The position numbers and the translations under genes were made by a program. The notes under the pieces are model-generated. The model was not told where the DNA came from. It searched no databases and saw only the letters and a program-made list of their open reading frames with translations. Positions 35,229-47,950 of a DNA stretch of 64,000 nucleotides are shown here, piece after piece (position 1 is the stretch's first letter; the number at the start of each line of letters is the position of its first letter). Origin of the DNA: Diphasiastrum complanatum (taxonomy: Eukaryota; Streptophyta; Lycopodiopsida; Lycopodiales; Lycopodiaceae); contig CM055108.1 in NCBI GenBank assembly GCA_029204225.1, positions 24,573,670-24,637,669 on the forward strand, written 5' to 3'.

Positions 35229-36020
35229 CAAATAAGTTTTTTTTTTGTGTGGAACTCTATGATCAACAAGTATCTCATGAAGCAAGATTTTATCAAGAGT
35301 TTGGTGGATCCCATATTATACTTCTTCATTTATGATGGTGAGATACCCATTCTTGTTCTTTATGATAATGATCTCGTTATCATTGGTAATAATAGTGCCC
35401 TAATCAATAAGACTAAGAAAAGTTTGTTAATTAGACCAAGGATTTAGGGCAACTCCATTTTTGTTTGAAAATTAAAATCTAGAGGAAAGGTGATAACACA
35501 TTTGTCAATTAAAGAAAGTATGTGTATGATTTAGCTCATAAGTAATATGCTTGATTGCAAAGCTATTGTCACTCTTATTGAATCAAACTTGAAGCTTTAC
35601 TCAATAGAAATACAGAAAAATATAAACAAAATTTTGTTTAGATTACTTGTTGGGAAACTCTCATGTAGGCATGCTACTATCACTAGGCCAGACATTTTAT
35701 AAGATGTTGGTACCATAAGTTAGCCCTTGGCAGATCCTAAAGAGTCACATTGGTGTGCCGATAGATCAAATTCCAAGATACCTTAAAGACATGTTCAAGT
35801 ATGGGATTGAGGATGTCAAATATTCAAATTACACTCTATAGGGATTTTGTGATAAGTATAAATCTATTTTCAGTTATGTTTTAGCTCTTGGTTTTGTAGC
35901 AATCTCATGGGACACCAAGAAGCAACCTACAACTATGTTATTTTCAAGTGAAGGTGAGTACAAGACAACAAGAAGTGCAACATATGAGTGTAACTTGGGT
36001 ATGCAAGTTGCTTGCAAAGT
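35229..36020 (+). mobile_element. Ty1/copia fragment C6b: RT end and RNase H, decayed
   Basis: The frame 35247-35447 reads INKYLMKQDFIKS, DPILYF and ILVLYDNDLVIIGN, where family members have YVDD. The translation of 35880-36010 gives SWDTKKQPTTMLFSSEGEYK and a TRSATYEC segment, the RNase H SW.SKKQ....SS.EAEY motif. Stops separate the parts. Its left side abuts the G1-family LTR. Confidence 0.8.
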
Positions 36021-37500
36021 GTCAAGAGGTACACGTATATGCAACCCATGTTTCTTCCATGTATTCTAAACGAACTTGGAAGTATTCAAAGTTTGCATTC
36101 ATTCGAACCTTCCTTGTTGGTAAATGCAATTAACTCAAATTGCAATATGTAGGTATCCACAAATTCTAATAATAGACCTTTATTTAAAATTGCAGTTTGG
36201 AAATAGTTGTTGTACATGTCGCGGCCATGGCCATTATTTTGGGAGATGAAAATGGTGCGTTAGAGTATATTCTATAGTGAACTACTTGTTTGAGCTCTTT
36301 GATATAGGAGATCTCGTCATCCATTGAATCTCTTCCTCTGCTCATCTTGAGATAAATCTATCTTATAATTTTTTCGTAGAGGTATAGAGACCATATAATT
36401 GATGAAAAATCCAAACTTTCAAGATCTAAATGGACATTAGTGCATGACAATAACTAAAAGCAAAAATGTCATGGGAACTTTTTATAGTTAAGGGTTGGGA
36501 ACCTATGCATATACAATTCATAGTGATTGGAGAACTAATTTTGACTTCAAACTTGAATCCCTTTAACCATTGTTGATCCCCAACAATGGCTTAAAAAGTT
36601 AAGCATATTTCGTGGCATACTTATCAATAAAATCCAATATAGTGTATTATGAAGGATATATCATTTTACTTTTAAAGATCATGTGTGATTTAAATGGAAC
36701 ATAAGGATGTACTAATTCAATAGCGGTAGTTTGGTCATCAATTTTATATTTGGTAGCTAGTAACACCAAATTGGTAAAGGCCTCATCTTCTACTTGTATG
36801 TAATTGATATTGTATCTTCAATATAATTAATCAAATGCTATAATCAATAAGGACATAAGGTCGAGATAATAAATTGACTTGTTTTTAGGTTATTCTTTAG
36901 ATAATTAGATAAGACACATATACAATAATTCTCTTTCTTTTTCTCTTGTTGGAAATTGACCACTCAACTCAAGAACAATGCTCTTCACTCTTGGCTTGTT
37001 TCATGAAAATATAAAATGTATAGTTGTTATATATAGAGTAGGTATAGTCATGAAGCAAAATGACATACATGTTCGATAGAGTGTAACTCGTGGTTGTGAT
37101 TCTTCTCATATTTAGTTTACTAGAACCAAAAGGACTTGATAGATTGTTGAGAACTTTTTGAGATAGAATGTTTGCTTTCACATTAGGATACTATTTGATT
37201 GGCACTAATACACCAACAATGTATTCTTATATCATGGCACATAATTGGTGTGAGTATTATGATACATTCTCTGCCGCCTTTGACCTCCAGTCGCCTGCCA
37301 TCAACGACGAGCATACACATACATTCTCACACATACACATGTACGTACATTCACGCATCCACTCACATACATACACACACATACATCGGCCACCTGGAAA
37401 AACGACCATCGATTTTTCTCCCAAACCATCGGCCGCCATCCAAATCATCGGTCACCTACATTGCCGCTCGCTCGTCAACGACGGACTAACCCAGTATCGA
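36020..37500. other. gene-free stretch
   Basis: AT-rich sequence, with a short CACATACA-rich patch at 37310-37390. Some minus-strand frames could be very decayed retroelement sequence, but no motif is secure. Confidence 0.4.
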
Positions 37501-37519
37501 AAAAGGAATTAGAATTTGA

Positions 37520-38965
37520 ACAGAAGTTCAAAAAAATCCAATATCAAATTTTTCCGACCCAAAAATCAAAATCTAGAATCAGAATTTTTTGATACCGGAC
37601 TAACTCGAAAATCCGTAATTTTTTTATACCCAAAATCAGATTTTTTTATATGAGATCCACTCGAAGCGGATTTATTAGATCAGATCGAGACGAATTTATT
37701 CCGACTCTCTGTATATTTTTTGACCCGGAGTAAAATCCGACCCTTTGTATATTTTTGATCCTTTGTACTGTCAGTTCAAAATTTTTCCAAAGATTCGAAT
37801 TTTTCTAAAGATTCGAATTTTTCCAAAGATTTGAATTTTTCCATAAACTTGAATTTTTTTTTCCAAAGGATCGAATTTTTCAAACACAACGTTGAGCTTG
37901 GCAAAGAAAGATTTTCCGACCTTGGATCGGATCGGATCGAGACAAATTTATTCCGTTCCTTTATATATTTTCGACCTTTTGAATTTTTTTCAACCAAGAA
38001 TAAAATCTATCCCTTTGTATGTTTTCGACCCTTTGTACTGTCAACTCAAAATTTTCCAAAGACTCGTATTTTTCCAAAGACTTGCATTTTTCCAAAGACT
38101 CGAATTTTTTTTTTCAAAGACTCAAATTTTTTTTCCCAAAGGATCGAATTTTTCTGAAAACTCAAATTTTTTCGAAGACTTGAATTTTTTCAAAGATATG
38201 AATTTTTTTAATAGATCAAAGTTTTCCAAAGACTCGATTTTTTTTCAAAGGATCGAACTTTTTCAGCCCAACGTTAAGCTTGGCAAAGAAAGATTTTACG
38301 ATCCTGGATCGGATCGAACAGATTTATTTCAACTCTTTGCATATTTTTTACCCCTTGTACTTTCAGCTCAGAAATTCGAATTTATGACCGATAGTATCGC
38401 ATTTTACAATGGGTCGGATTTTATACACCGATTCGATCCGATTCAGAGTCAAACACGTGATCCGATCTAGAATTAAAAAATTTCTTTTTGTCAAGGATGA
38501 CATTGGGTCGAAAAAAATCCGACACTGGATTTTTTGACCTTCTGAAAAACTCGAGCCTTTTTTTTCTGGGTTTTGTACAGCCTCAGGATGCTCATTATTG
38601 AGGATGGGCATCGAATTCCAACAAAACACACATACCAAATTTTTTCGATACCCAAAATCAAAATTTTTCGATAGAATTCTTGATACGGAATTGACTCAAA
38701 AAATTTGTAATTTTTCAATACCCAAAATCAAAATTTGTTGACACCCAAAATCAGAGCTTTTGATACCCAAAATCAGAATTTTTCGATACGTGATCGACTC
38801 GAAAAATTCGGAATTTTTCGATATCCAAAATCAGATCTTTTCGACATCCAAAATCAAATTTTTCGATACGGGATCGACTCAAAAAATTCGTATTTTTTTT
38901 ATGCCCAATATCAGACTTTTTCGATACCCAAAATCAAACTTTTTCAATACCCTAGATCAGAGTGC
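37520..38965. repeat. complex AT-rich tandem array
   Basis: Built from short phrases AATTTTTCCAAAGACTCG, GATACCCAAAATCA and GGATCGACTCGAAAAATTCG. At least two larger blocks repeat a GACAAATTTATTCCG ... TTTGTATATTTTCGACC ... TTGTACTGTCA order (about 37680-37770 and 37935-38045). The last part (38630-38960) is an array with a period near 80 bp. The open frames of up to 192 codons in it translate the repeat (FPKT, RIFF) and are not genes. Confidence 0.85.
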
Positions 38966-39483
38966 CAAATGCAAACTAATAGCAATTACAATGGAAATAA
39001 AGCTAACAACAAGAAAAATACAAAGCATTCATGATAACATATCCATAGAAAGCCAAAAACAAGGAGATCCCCATGGAATCACATTAGATATGAAAGAATG
39101 AGTAAATATCAATGAATAGAGCATAGATTCATGTAGTTAAGACACATGAGACCTAGCAATGGAAATCCCAAGGCTCACATTCACAAGAGGAAGCTTAGAG
39201 CTCTCTCACTTGCAAATGAGCGATCCTTAGAGTGATGTTTCTTGCCTACTTATAGACAATGCTCTAACTTAGCTAAACATAACTATTTTAAGGGATAGTT
39301 AGCCCTTATTAAGTATTATTTTAGTCTACATTGGCCCTTATTGGCCTATTATCCTTAATAATTACTTTGGAGGGCCTAAAGAGAGAATCAGCTTGTTCCT
39401 AAGGCTAATAGCTCCTTTTGGGCCTACAAAGCTTTCATTGAATATTATATAGCGTTGATATCACTGATGTACTAGAAGTACAT
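38965..39483 (-). repeat. family-B LTR-like repeat, inverted
   Basis: Shares CACATGAGACCTA, CCAAGGCTCACAT and GAAGCTTAG blocks with 47050-47375, more weakly with 45850-46170, and with 7057-7205. On the minus strand GTTTAAGTAGGGGAGTATC at about 39485-39505 resembles a polypurine tract just before an LTR start, so this is probably the 3' LTR of a minus-strand element. Confidence 0.6.
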
Positions 39484-39489
39484 GATACT

Positions 39490-41820
39490 CCCCTACTTAA
39501 ACATTTTTGTCCTAAAAAATGAAGACGCTCGTTCGATGAACTTGAGTGCTCCATTTAAGTAGTCCTAAAGAAGATGTCATGTCGCAACTTGTTCCATAGT
39601 TGTAGATCCAAGGCTGTTTGAATTGAACCCATTTGATAACTTTAGTCTACAACTTGCTTTTCCATTAAAGAGAAAAGCTGGCCAAAGAAGAGATGAATGA
39701 AACACCATATTGCTTTTTGACAACCAAATCTCAATATATATATTTTTTCTGCTTCTTTGACATCATACTAATTCGGATGCTTATCTAACTCCCTTGGATT
39801 CTTGTTTGTTCCTTGCATCTGGCTGTTCTGTCAAAGCTGACAATCCATGTTGTTTGACCAACTTAATAAAGAGAATCACAATTCTTCCATGAAGAATAGT
39901 AGTCATGGATTTCTTTTCAAATATAAATGCTCCATATGAAGTAGTTGGCATTACAAAATGACGCTCAATCGCCCGAAGTATAATTCTTCAAATATGGACA
40001 AATTTTCATCCAAATTTGGCCAACACAAATCAACTGTATCATTTGCGAATTGGCTCTACTGCCTCTACTGATCTACCAACGCCTATTCAAACTCTGTTAG
40101 CAGTGACTCTCTCAATGTTTGCGTAGAGATCTTTTGTGTCTCTAGTAGTGATTTTAGCTTCACAGAACCTGCTTACCAACGACCAGCCATGTTGCATTAG
40201 GATCTCTCATGAATGATTCTACTACGGATGGCATCTACTCGGCTGTCACAACAAAAGCTTGACAACGTTTAGTAATGGTTCTTTGTCGGGATGTTAGCTC
40301 GATATTGTCTGACAGAGATTCAGTTTGATAGGGATTCATGTTGTTACAAATCTATATGTAATGGCTCAGTCACAGAATCTGGTTGTAGTATAACAGTGAT
40401 GTACCCGCCTGTCAAAGGCACACCTACAACCTAATTCAGAACCTTATTTGACAATGGTAGCTCATCTTGGATATAGGATCTGTCAGGAGCTCGTTTTCTA
40501 CAATTCTACAGTTCTATTTCAGATTGATTTATTATTGCTAAACTAAACTAAGCAAAAAGATTGGAAATATCAACACGAAACATCAGCTCTTCAGCTGCAA
40601 AATTTTCATAAGCTTGGTACATAAGGTAGAGGCTCTGATGTCCCTTCCACTTAGGAATTTTGAAATCAAGCATCTGGAAGAGCATTTGTGCTTGGTTGTA
40701 CCATTGGAACATGGCACTATATCCACATGGAATCAATTTTAATGTCGAAGACATCAACACTGTGTTCAGAATTTGATTTTTGGAGTGTCTATAGTGGTGG
40801 CTGACCAACGTCGCCAACTTATCAACAACCCTAAAATAGCTGGACAATCAAATATCCCAAAGGTGGTTAGCGGTTACCAACTTTGTACATATGCAAAGAC
40901 TGGCGTAAATAGCATTAAAAGCTTGTAAGATATTTTGTTCCTCGATACTTGTAAATCTATATATTAGCTGATTCAAGCTATGTTGTTAATTGAGTTAATT
41001 GAATTTCTTCTTTTAATCAGAGTTATCTGTAGCCAACGTTATCACGCTCAACAAGCTGAAGTTATTACTTCAAGCTATTGTACTCACTGTTGATATCAAT
41101 CAGAGTTCAATTTTTGTCTCACTACTGCATTGTTCATTTGCGCATTCTATATGAATTCTTCTACTTGAATATTTCTGCTGCTAACTGTTGCATTTCCGTT
41201 ACTACACGCCATGCTCAATTCTCAAGCTTCCGCTGCCACTCACACTCCCGCCGTTTCACGACATCTACTACTCTTTAATGATCCTTAGTAGGCTACTTGT
41301 AACCTCTGATTGAAGGCATGTGAGGTTGTAGTAGGATTTTGAAAAATCGTGCTAGAAAAAAAAATCTACAATATTTTAAGTCAATTATAGGTCACCTTGT
41401 GTGAAGTCCATAGATAGGGTGGCATGGCAAGCCTCTTGCTAACCTATCTCCCTTTGTACAATGCTTTATAGTGACCAATTTGGTGCTATGTGGCCAAAGT
41501 TATAATCATCATAAGTTTTGGTAGTTTTTAGTCCAAAATTGGCAAATTTTTTGAATTATTATGATTGCGTGTCCATGAATGATGTAATAGTGTGCATATC
41601 CAATGTGGAAAAGTCATTTTTGAGTCACTTTGCATGTTTGGGAGGATGGTACTAAGTGTTACAATGATTTGATTAAGTTAAGTTTCATGCACGGATACAA
41701 TTTTAGTAAAAAGTAGTTAAAGAGTCATTTTTTAGTTAATTAGACAATTAACGTAAGTCAATTTTTCTTTTAAATCACTGCATGTTGAAATTGAAGCATG
41801 TCAGATGTTGCAAAATCCTG
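39490..41820. other. stretch without recognisable gene
   Basis: A 99-codon minus-strand frame at 40548-40847 is the longest, and I recognise no domain in it. By position, the region could be the decayed interior of the element whose LTR lies at 38965-39483. Confidence 0.4.
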
Positions 41821-41829
41821 TTCCTTGCC

Positions 41830-42390
41830 ACATCCCACAAAACACAACCGCACGAGTTAGTTCAGTGAGGAAGACATGTGTCATAGCTGAGTATCAGTTG
41901 TCATCCATGTCCGAAACAAGATTCACTATCAACTTAAATAAAGATTACATCAGAATATTTACATAGCTTTACACTAATGAAGCCTTAATCACTCACAACA
42001 CGTGGAAAATATGCAGTTTGTCATAGAGGTTGGTGACAAGGCATGTCCATGCCATTCTGCACCCATCAATACTGGTGAAGTTAATCGGTACTTGATGGAC
42101 CCTATGTATAAATGCTTGGGCAAATCCATGTCGTTCAAGCTGCCTTGGGCAAATCCATGCCATTCAGATTAACCAAACATTACACCGATTCATCACATTA
42201 AGATGCCAAACAACTATAACATAATACTTTGCTATAGTTCATTATTTTGTTTTGATGCAACAAGTGAAAGTGTGTATGTTCTCGTAGGTATCAGGGTACG
42301 TCCGTACCATACTGACCCAAAAGACTAGTACCATAGTCTTGTACGAGTGTGGTAAGTACTAAGCATATCCATGCTTTCCAGTTCCACTAT
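41830..42390 (-). repeat. dispersed repeat R2, inverted copy
   Basis: The reverse complement is collinear with 12608-13250 over several hundred bases. The 100 bp around CCGCACGAGTTAGTTCAGTG are nearly identical. It contains an internal duplication of GGGCAAATCCATG. Confidence 0.8.
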
Positions 42391-43450
42391 ACATACACTT
42401 TAACTCGTGATATGAGCAAGGGTTCTTACCAGTTATGTAGGTAGGATTTCTTATATATGGTTTTATATTTGTTGTATGATATGTTATTAATTTTTGGATG
42501 ATCACTTTTTCTCGCATCATTTTTTCTTGTACTTTATTAGTTACATAAAGCGTCTTACAAAATGTCATAGACTACACATCTAGCATTTCGCATAATCTTA
42601 AGCGGTTATGGAGAATGAAGGATTTTATTATTCCATATCATCATACATACAATCCTATCCAAGTAAATGAAGTTTCTTTTGGAGTCATACCTGAATATGT
42701 GTAGTAGATTCCTCTTGACAGGTCGACATGATCATTACTTCCTCTTGGTTTCGGCACAAGTCCCAATATCATTATGATTATCGAGCCATGAGTTGAAAAT
42801 ACAATGTTTCGAGACAAGCCATAATATATGTGGAGTGTTTATTCTTCAAGAGAAACGTGTTTCTTAGTCACTAAGAAACCAATATTAAGCAATAATCGTA
42901 TATTCTTTGCCATACCTACGTTTTGCGTTATCGTAAGCAAACAATGCCGAATAAAGAGGTCGGTAAGAGTTCATACCTTCTTTGAAAGACTTCGTTGGCA
43001 ACGCCTTACTACACTATGCTGTGGAAAATCAAGCATACACACGCAAAGATTCATTCTATCTGGCAATGCTAGTAAAAGCACAAAGTATGATGCTAAATCA
43101 TACATAAAATGATTGCAAGACAACGAAAAACTGTTATTGCCACCTATTCCATACCTGTCATAATGACTTAAAAAATAGCAAGTAAAAACCTAAAAATGAT
43201 TTACGTGCAGTAGATTCGACATTTTTCAAGCTAAAATAGTGAATACTAGTAAAAAATTGTAAAGAACCATAAAAAATCGAACGATTTTCAATTGTGTCTA
43301 TGTAGAAACTCCATAACACTAATCATTAGGCTGAAAGCAATCAAGAATCAGAGAAGCCAATTACTTGGAGGTCAATTTCGCCAATAGGAATAAAAAGACA
43401 AGGAGATCCTACCAAGAAGTTTCAAAAAAGCAAAAAGCATCTCCACCTTC
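42390..43450. other. gene-free stretch
   Basis: No gene recognised. If the LTR to its right is a 5' LTR, as its primer-binding site suggests, this is the expected place of that element's leader and gag, but no coding similarity remains visible. Confidence 0.4.
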
Positions 43451-43453
43451 TCA

Positions 43454-43472
43454 AAGTTAGGTTCTAATACCA
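43454..43472 (-). other. primer-binding site next to G1-family LTR
   Basis: The reverse complement reads TGGTATTAGAACCTAAC, separated by GAG from the LTR end. It resembles the initiator-Met primer-binding site. Confidence 0.65.
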
Positions 43473-43475
43473 CTC

Positions 43476-43944
43476 TGAGGATCACCAAGTACAGATCCTC
43501 TAGATCTTGTTGCATGTGCCAAAAGGAATATTGTGGAGCCAAGCCAACCATCCAACTAGAAGCCGAGAGTCAACAAACTCTAATCAACTTTCCCCTTGAG
43601 CCTCGCTGATTGAATACACGAGAGGAGAGGATCTTGGCAATTGGAAACAAGAAAATATGTGTGTAGTACGACAAGTTCCTATAGGTATATATAAGCCCCA
43701 ATGGCCTAGGAATATTCCTTATAGGATGCCAATTCTCAACCACTTGCTTTTGATCTTTTTACATGCATATATAGCCGTCAAACACCATGCACTAGCTCCA
43801 TATGTCTTAATGGGTATACCTAGGCCCTCACAAGGTTGTTAATTACATTATTGGCCTAGTGTAGAATGACACTCGTACATTGGAGTATAGAATATCCAAG
43901 TCTAGAATTAAGCTGAATCCTATATACAGGATGTGGACGTAACA
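43476..43944 (-). repeat. G1-family LTR, inverted, full length (469 bp)
   Basis: On the minus strand it begins TGTTACGTCCACATCC at 43944 and ends CCTCA at 43476. Its length fits the 463-bp G1 3' LTR. Because a primer-binding site follows, it is a 5' LTR and not a solo LTR. Confidence 0.78.
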
Positions 43945-44049
43945 CTATGGATTTTGTAGTTGGACTTCCCATGATCCAACAATAAAATGATTCTATTTGG
44001 GTAGTTGTGGACATGTTAATTAAGCTAGCTACATTCATACTAGTAAAGT

Positions 44050-44290
44050 CGATTATGAAGGCTTCCGGTTTAGCCTAGATCTTTGTAGAAAGAATATTTT
44101 AAATGTATGGATTGCCAAGTGACATTGTTAGCAATAGATATCTAAAGTTCACATGACAGTCCTAATCAATAGTTTTTCATAAATTGGATACTTTATTTAG
44201 TTTTAGTTCTATTGATCATTCTTAAATCGGATGGACAATTTGAAAGAACTAAGAGATCTACACGAATTATGGATTTGTCATACCATTGCA
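44050..44290 (+). pseudogene. Ty3/gypsy integrase core remnant
   Basis: The plus-strand translation gives IFVERIF.MYGLPSDIVSNR, then DGQFERTKRS. These equal the F...IF..YGLP..IVSDR and HPQTDGQSERT blocks of gypsy integrases, at a shortened distance. The second catalytic Asp reads Asn, and several stops occur. Confidence 0.65.
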
Positions 44291-44439
44291 ATTTGAAAGT
44301 TCCAACTACGCAAACAACAAATAATTTGGACATATATTTACATACTTACTTTCACCGAGTATCTCTTGTGGCATTGTTGGATGATCTTTTGGGTTAGTCA
44401 TAGGTACCATATGAAGAAGGTGGAAGATGGGTGGGGTAT

Positions 44440-45840
44440 CTAGAAATCCTAGAGAGGAAGTGGGTGAGTCAGTTGTAAGTGGTAGGTCAACTCATTACCT
44501 TACCTAATCTTAGGAGCATTCAAGGTGATGTACATATTACAATAGCACTCTTATTCAAAGAAGGTAGTGATGAGAGGTCAAAATTAAATAAATGAAACAT
44601 GATAATGATTGGTGACTATAATTTTCAATTGAAAACATCCGAATGCAACCACATACACTGAGTATGAATAGTGTGGGGCAATTTTTTTTACACAAAAAAA
44701 AGAGACAATTCCAAAATAGTGGATTATCACTATTCTTGTCTCAAATGTGGAAAAAAAAATTACAAGACCTAGCTCACAGAGAACAAGGGCCACAAACTAA
44801 CTGGTGAATCTTGAATATTAGCTCAAATGTATGTTAACGAGGTATCTCTGGTTAGAAGAAATTTAGTCCTAGATAGGCAAACATACATTGTCGATGAAAG
44901 TGGTACGATTAGCCAGTTTAATCTTGAAAATTTTGACCAAGTTACCCAATAAATTTGAAGGTTTGGCAAGTCACCGAAATGTTACACCAATTGACAAGTC
45001 TCCAAGAAGTCAGAGAAGCGCTATCAAGGCTACCCAAAGACTTATATTAAATTCATAGTTTTTTATTAGTAGACTTTCTCTATGTGGTTGACGACTGAGA
45101 AAGTGCAAGAATCACTTATAAGGTCATTAACAAACCACTTGATAGTATATCTAGCAAGTCAATGTGAAGAGACTTTTTCAATAGTTTTCCAAGGTTTTTG
45201 AGTCTCAATTCAATCACAAGTAGTAGAATGGGAATTCTTCACACCAAATAAATACCATCTCAAAACAAATTCCAAGTATAAAACAACTAAAAATTATTGA
45301 AAAATAACAAAATGGCATCCTATAAATGGAAAAGTCATGGAAAGATTTTCTAGCTCCCTAATGATAGTGAAAGCTTTTTCACCAAGACATCGAAGAGCTT
45401 GCTAGGAAGTAGGGATCATAGTACAACATTGGACTTGTTCCAATGAGGACCTAATATGGGACCAAAATCTCAAGAATGTCATTTTTTATCCATGACCTCA
45501 CACACACACACACACACAATGGAAAACTTAAGAGCTTGGCATGATTTTGAGAAATAGGAATCGAAACCACAACAAACCTGCACTCACTCTCCTTTCCTCT
45601 CAATAACACTCTATCACATCCCCAAATAGAAAATGAGAGCCTTAGGCAACAAATGTTCTTCTCATCACCATATCCATAGAAAGTGCAATGTACCAGACCC
45701 CTCAAATCAAGTTACTTTACACAAGAAGAGCCTAATCAAAAAGTAACTACTACATGCACGTTGAAAAAGGCAAAAGAAACCAAAAAGCACTACATTGCCA
45801 CAAGTCATATATTGAAATGGAGACTCGAATCCATTTTGAA
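44440..45840. other. gene-free stretch
   Basis: Possibly decayed gypsy sequence downstream of the integrase remnant. A (CA) run of about 11 units lies at 45498-45520. No gene recognised. Confidence 0.4.
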
Positions 45841-45849
45841 TTCCTTACA

Positions 45850-46170
45850 TTAGGATGGAGGATTTCACACCATTGCATGTGATAGGGCACATGAGACCTC
45901 AAATTGGGATAGAGAAGCTTTCTTTTGCCAAAAAGAGGTGAGGCAAAAGCAAGATCTCTACAATGATGGAACTATTCTAATTATAGACAACTTCAAAACC
46001 AACATAACAATCTTTTAGGTACAACTAAGTAATAGTCAACCATTCCTTAGCCTATAGAGGCCTAAAAAGGGGTCCACCTTCATTTATTAAGGTACTGAAG
46101 CCCTTTGGGCCCAATTAAGCTTTACAAGGCCTTATTCAAGTAGTGATAATTCTAATGCATATCACTTAAA
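45850..46170 (-). repeat. family-B repeat, diverged copy
   Basis: Carries GGGCACATGAGACCTCA and GAGAAGCTTTC blocks in the same order as 39150 and 47250. Confidence 0.55.
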
Positions 46171-46464
46171 GCAACACAAATGTAATTAAAACTAGATTCT
46201 CCTCAAAGATGAGTGATACACATGCTTATTGCACTTCTTTTAATGATTCACTTGCAAATAGACAATACTTAAGATGTATAAGAGATGATGAATATTAGCT
46301 ATATCCATTTATGACCTTCTCACTTGCCAAACCATAATCTTAAGATCATAACATTCATATTGACCACAAATCAAACGATTCACACCTCTTATAAAAAGAA
46401 ATGGAGCACGCTATTTGATCTATCTACCATCATCACCTATTTTTACAATATTCAACAAAGGGGG

Positions 46465-46656
<192 letters not shown>

Positions 46657-47049
46657 TGAAAATTTATGACATTTAGGACCATAAATGGATTCATTCAACC
46701 CACAAGAGGGACTGATTGCATTACTATCTTCATTTCTATCAATTTACAAAGCTAGAAATGACAATCTTGATATGTAAGCAAGAGTAATCTATAACAAAGT
46801 GTAAATGATCAAAGAGGCTTCACATGTGTGAACCATAGCCTGCTATACAGATTGAGGATTGAGAATAGACCACAAATGATGATCAATGCATTGTATTTGA
46901 AGAAATGCATGCATAAAAACAATCAACAGAACTTGAAGCTAGGAATCATAATATCACCCTCTCCAATTTTTCATTAATTAAAATGAGATCCCAAAGGGCA
47001 TATACATAATGGCTGAGCTTGTGTTGGTCTGATTTAGATCTCACACATA

Positions 47050-47375
47050 TGATCATGTGCCAAACCTAAGGAAATAGCAATAACAATGAAATTAAAGCCA
47101 CGATCAAGAGAAGATCATAACATTCATGTTAACATAGCCATAAAACACAAATCACGCATAGAGCTCTACGAAATTACCATTAGAATTAAAGGGTGGAAGG
47201 AAATCAATAGAAAAGGGGGATGGATTTCATGTGCATTGCGCACATGAGACCTAACAAGCTCAATTCCCAAGGCTCACATGCGCAAAGAGAAGCTTAGTTC
47301 TCTGCTTAGCAAATAAGCCAAAAGATCCTTCCAATGACGTCTCTTGCCTAGTCATAAACAAAGATGACTACATCA
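47050..47375 (-). repeat. family-B repeat copy
   Basis: Blocks GCACATGAGACCTAACAAG, CCCAAGGCTCACATG and GAGAAGCTTAG match 39140-39200. The left part (ATAGCAATAACAATG..AATTAAAGC) matches 38985-39005. Confidence 0.65.
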
Positions 47376-47460
47376 TTGATCTCAACAAAGCATGGAGTCA
47401 TTGCATGCGAATGGTTTACTTGGTTTTGGGTATTGCTTTTTTTTAGGCGTGAAGGGGTCC

Positions 47461-47486
<26 letters not shown>
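47461..47486. repeat. (CT)13 microsatellite
   Basis: Perfect CT dinucleotides, preceded by a GTCATTGCATG...TTGGTTTTGGG context that recurs at 49064-49110 before another CT tract. Confidence 0.95.
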
Positions 47487-47491
<5 letters not shown>

Positions 47492-47877
47492 AAAAGAAAA
47501 AAAAGGCACTATTCAAACTTCGCTATACCTAGGATATACATAAGGATGCAGTGCAAATAACTCATGGACATTTTTGGCTTGTTGTTTAATAATTTTGTCT
47601 AGACATAGAAAGTATATATAGAATTAATGGTATACATGTGTGTTGAAGTGGAATAAAAGTCCAAACTTGACGTGAAAAGAGGAGGCATCAACCAATGTGC
47701 CATATTAAGGAGATATATATCAAGATAATGATGTAGAAAAGGGATCTTGAGATTTCATTTGGGGTTCTAAATCTTCAAGATAATTTTATGCTTGCCTTGA
47801 AAAAGGTGTGTTGTGTGTGTCAAAGATTGTTTCAAACCTTTATGGTAGTGATAATGAATATTTTATTCGAGTATATG

Positions 47878-47879
<2 letters not shown>

Positions 47880-47945
<66 letters not shown>
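47880..47945. repeat. C-tract plus (TC)27 microsatellite
   Basis: About 11 C residues followed by perfect TC dinucleotides. Confidence 0.96.

Positions 47946-47949
<4 letters not shown>

Positions 47950-47950
<1 letters not shown>

Noticed and set aside
37892-38470. 192-codon open frame in the AT-rich array
   Set aside because: The protein is made of repeated FPKT/RIFF units mirroring the DNA repeat. Neighbouring frames are equally open.
40548-40847. 99-codon minus-strand frame as a possible gene
   Set aside because: No recognisable domain or neighbouring exon, and it sits where a decayed retroelement interior is expected. It cannot be excluded but is not supported.
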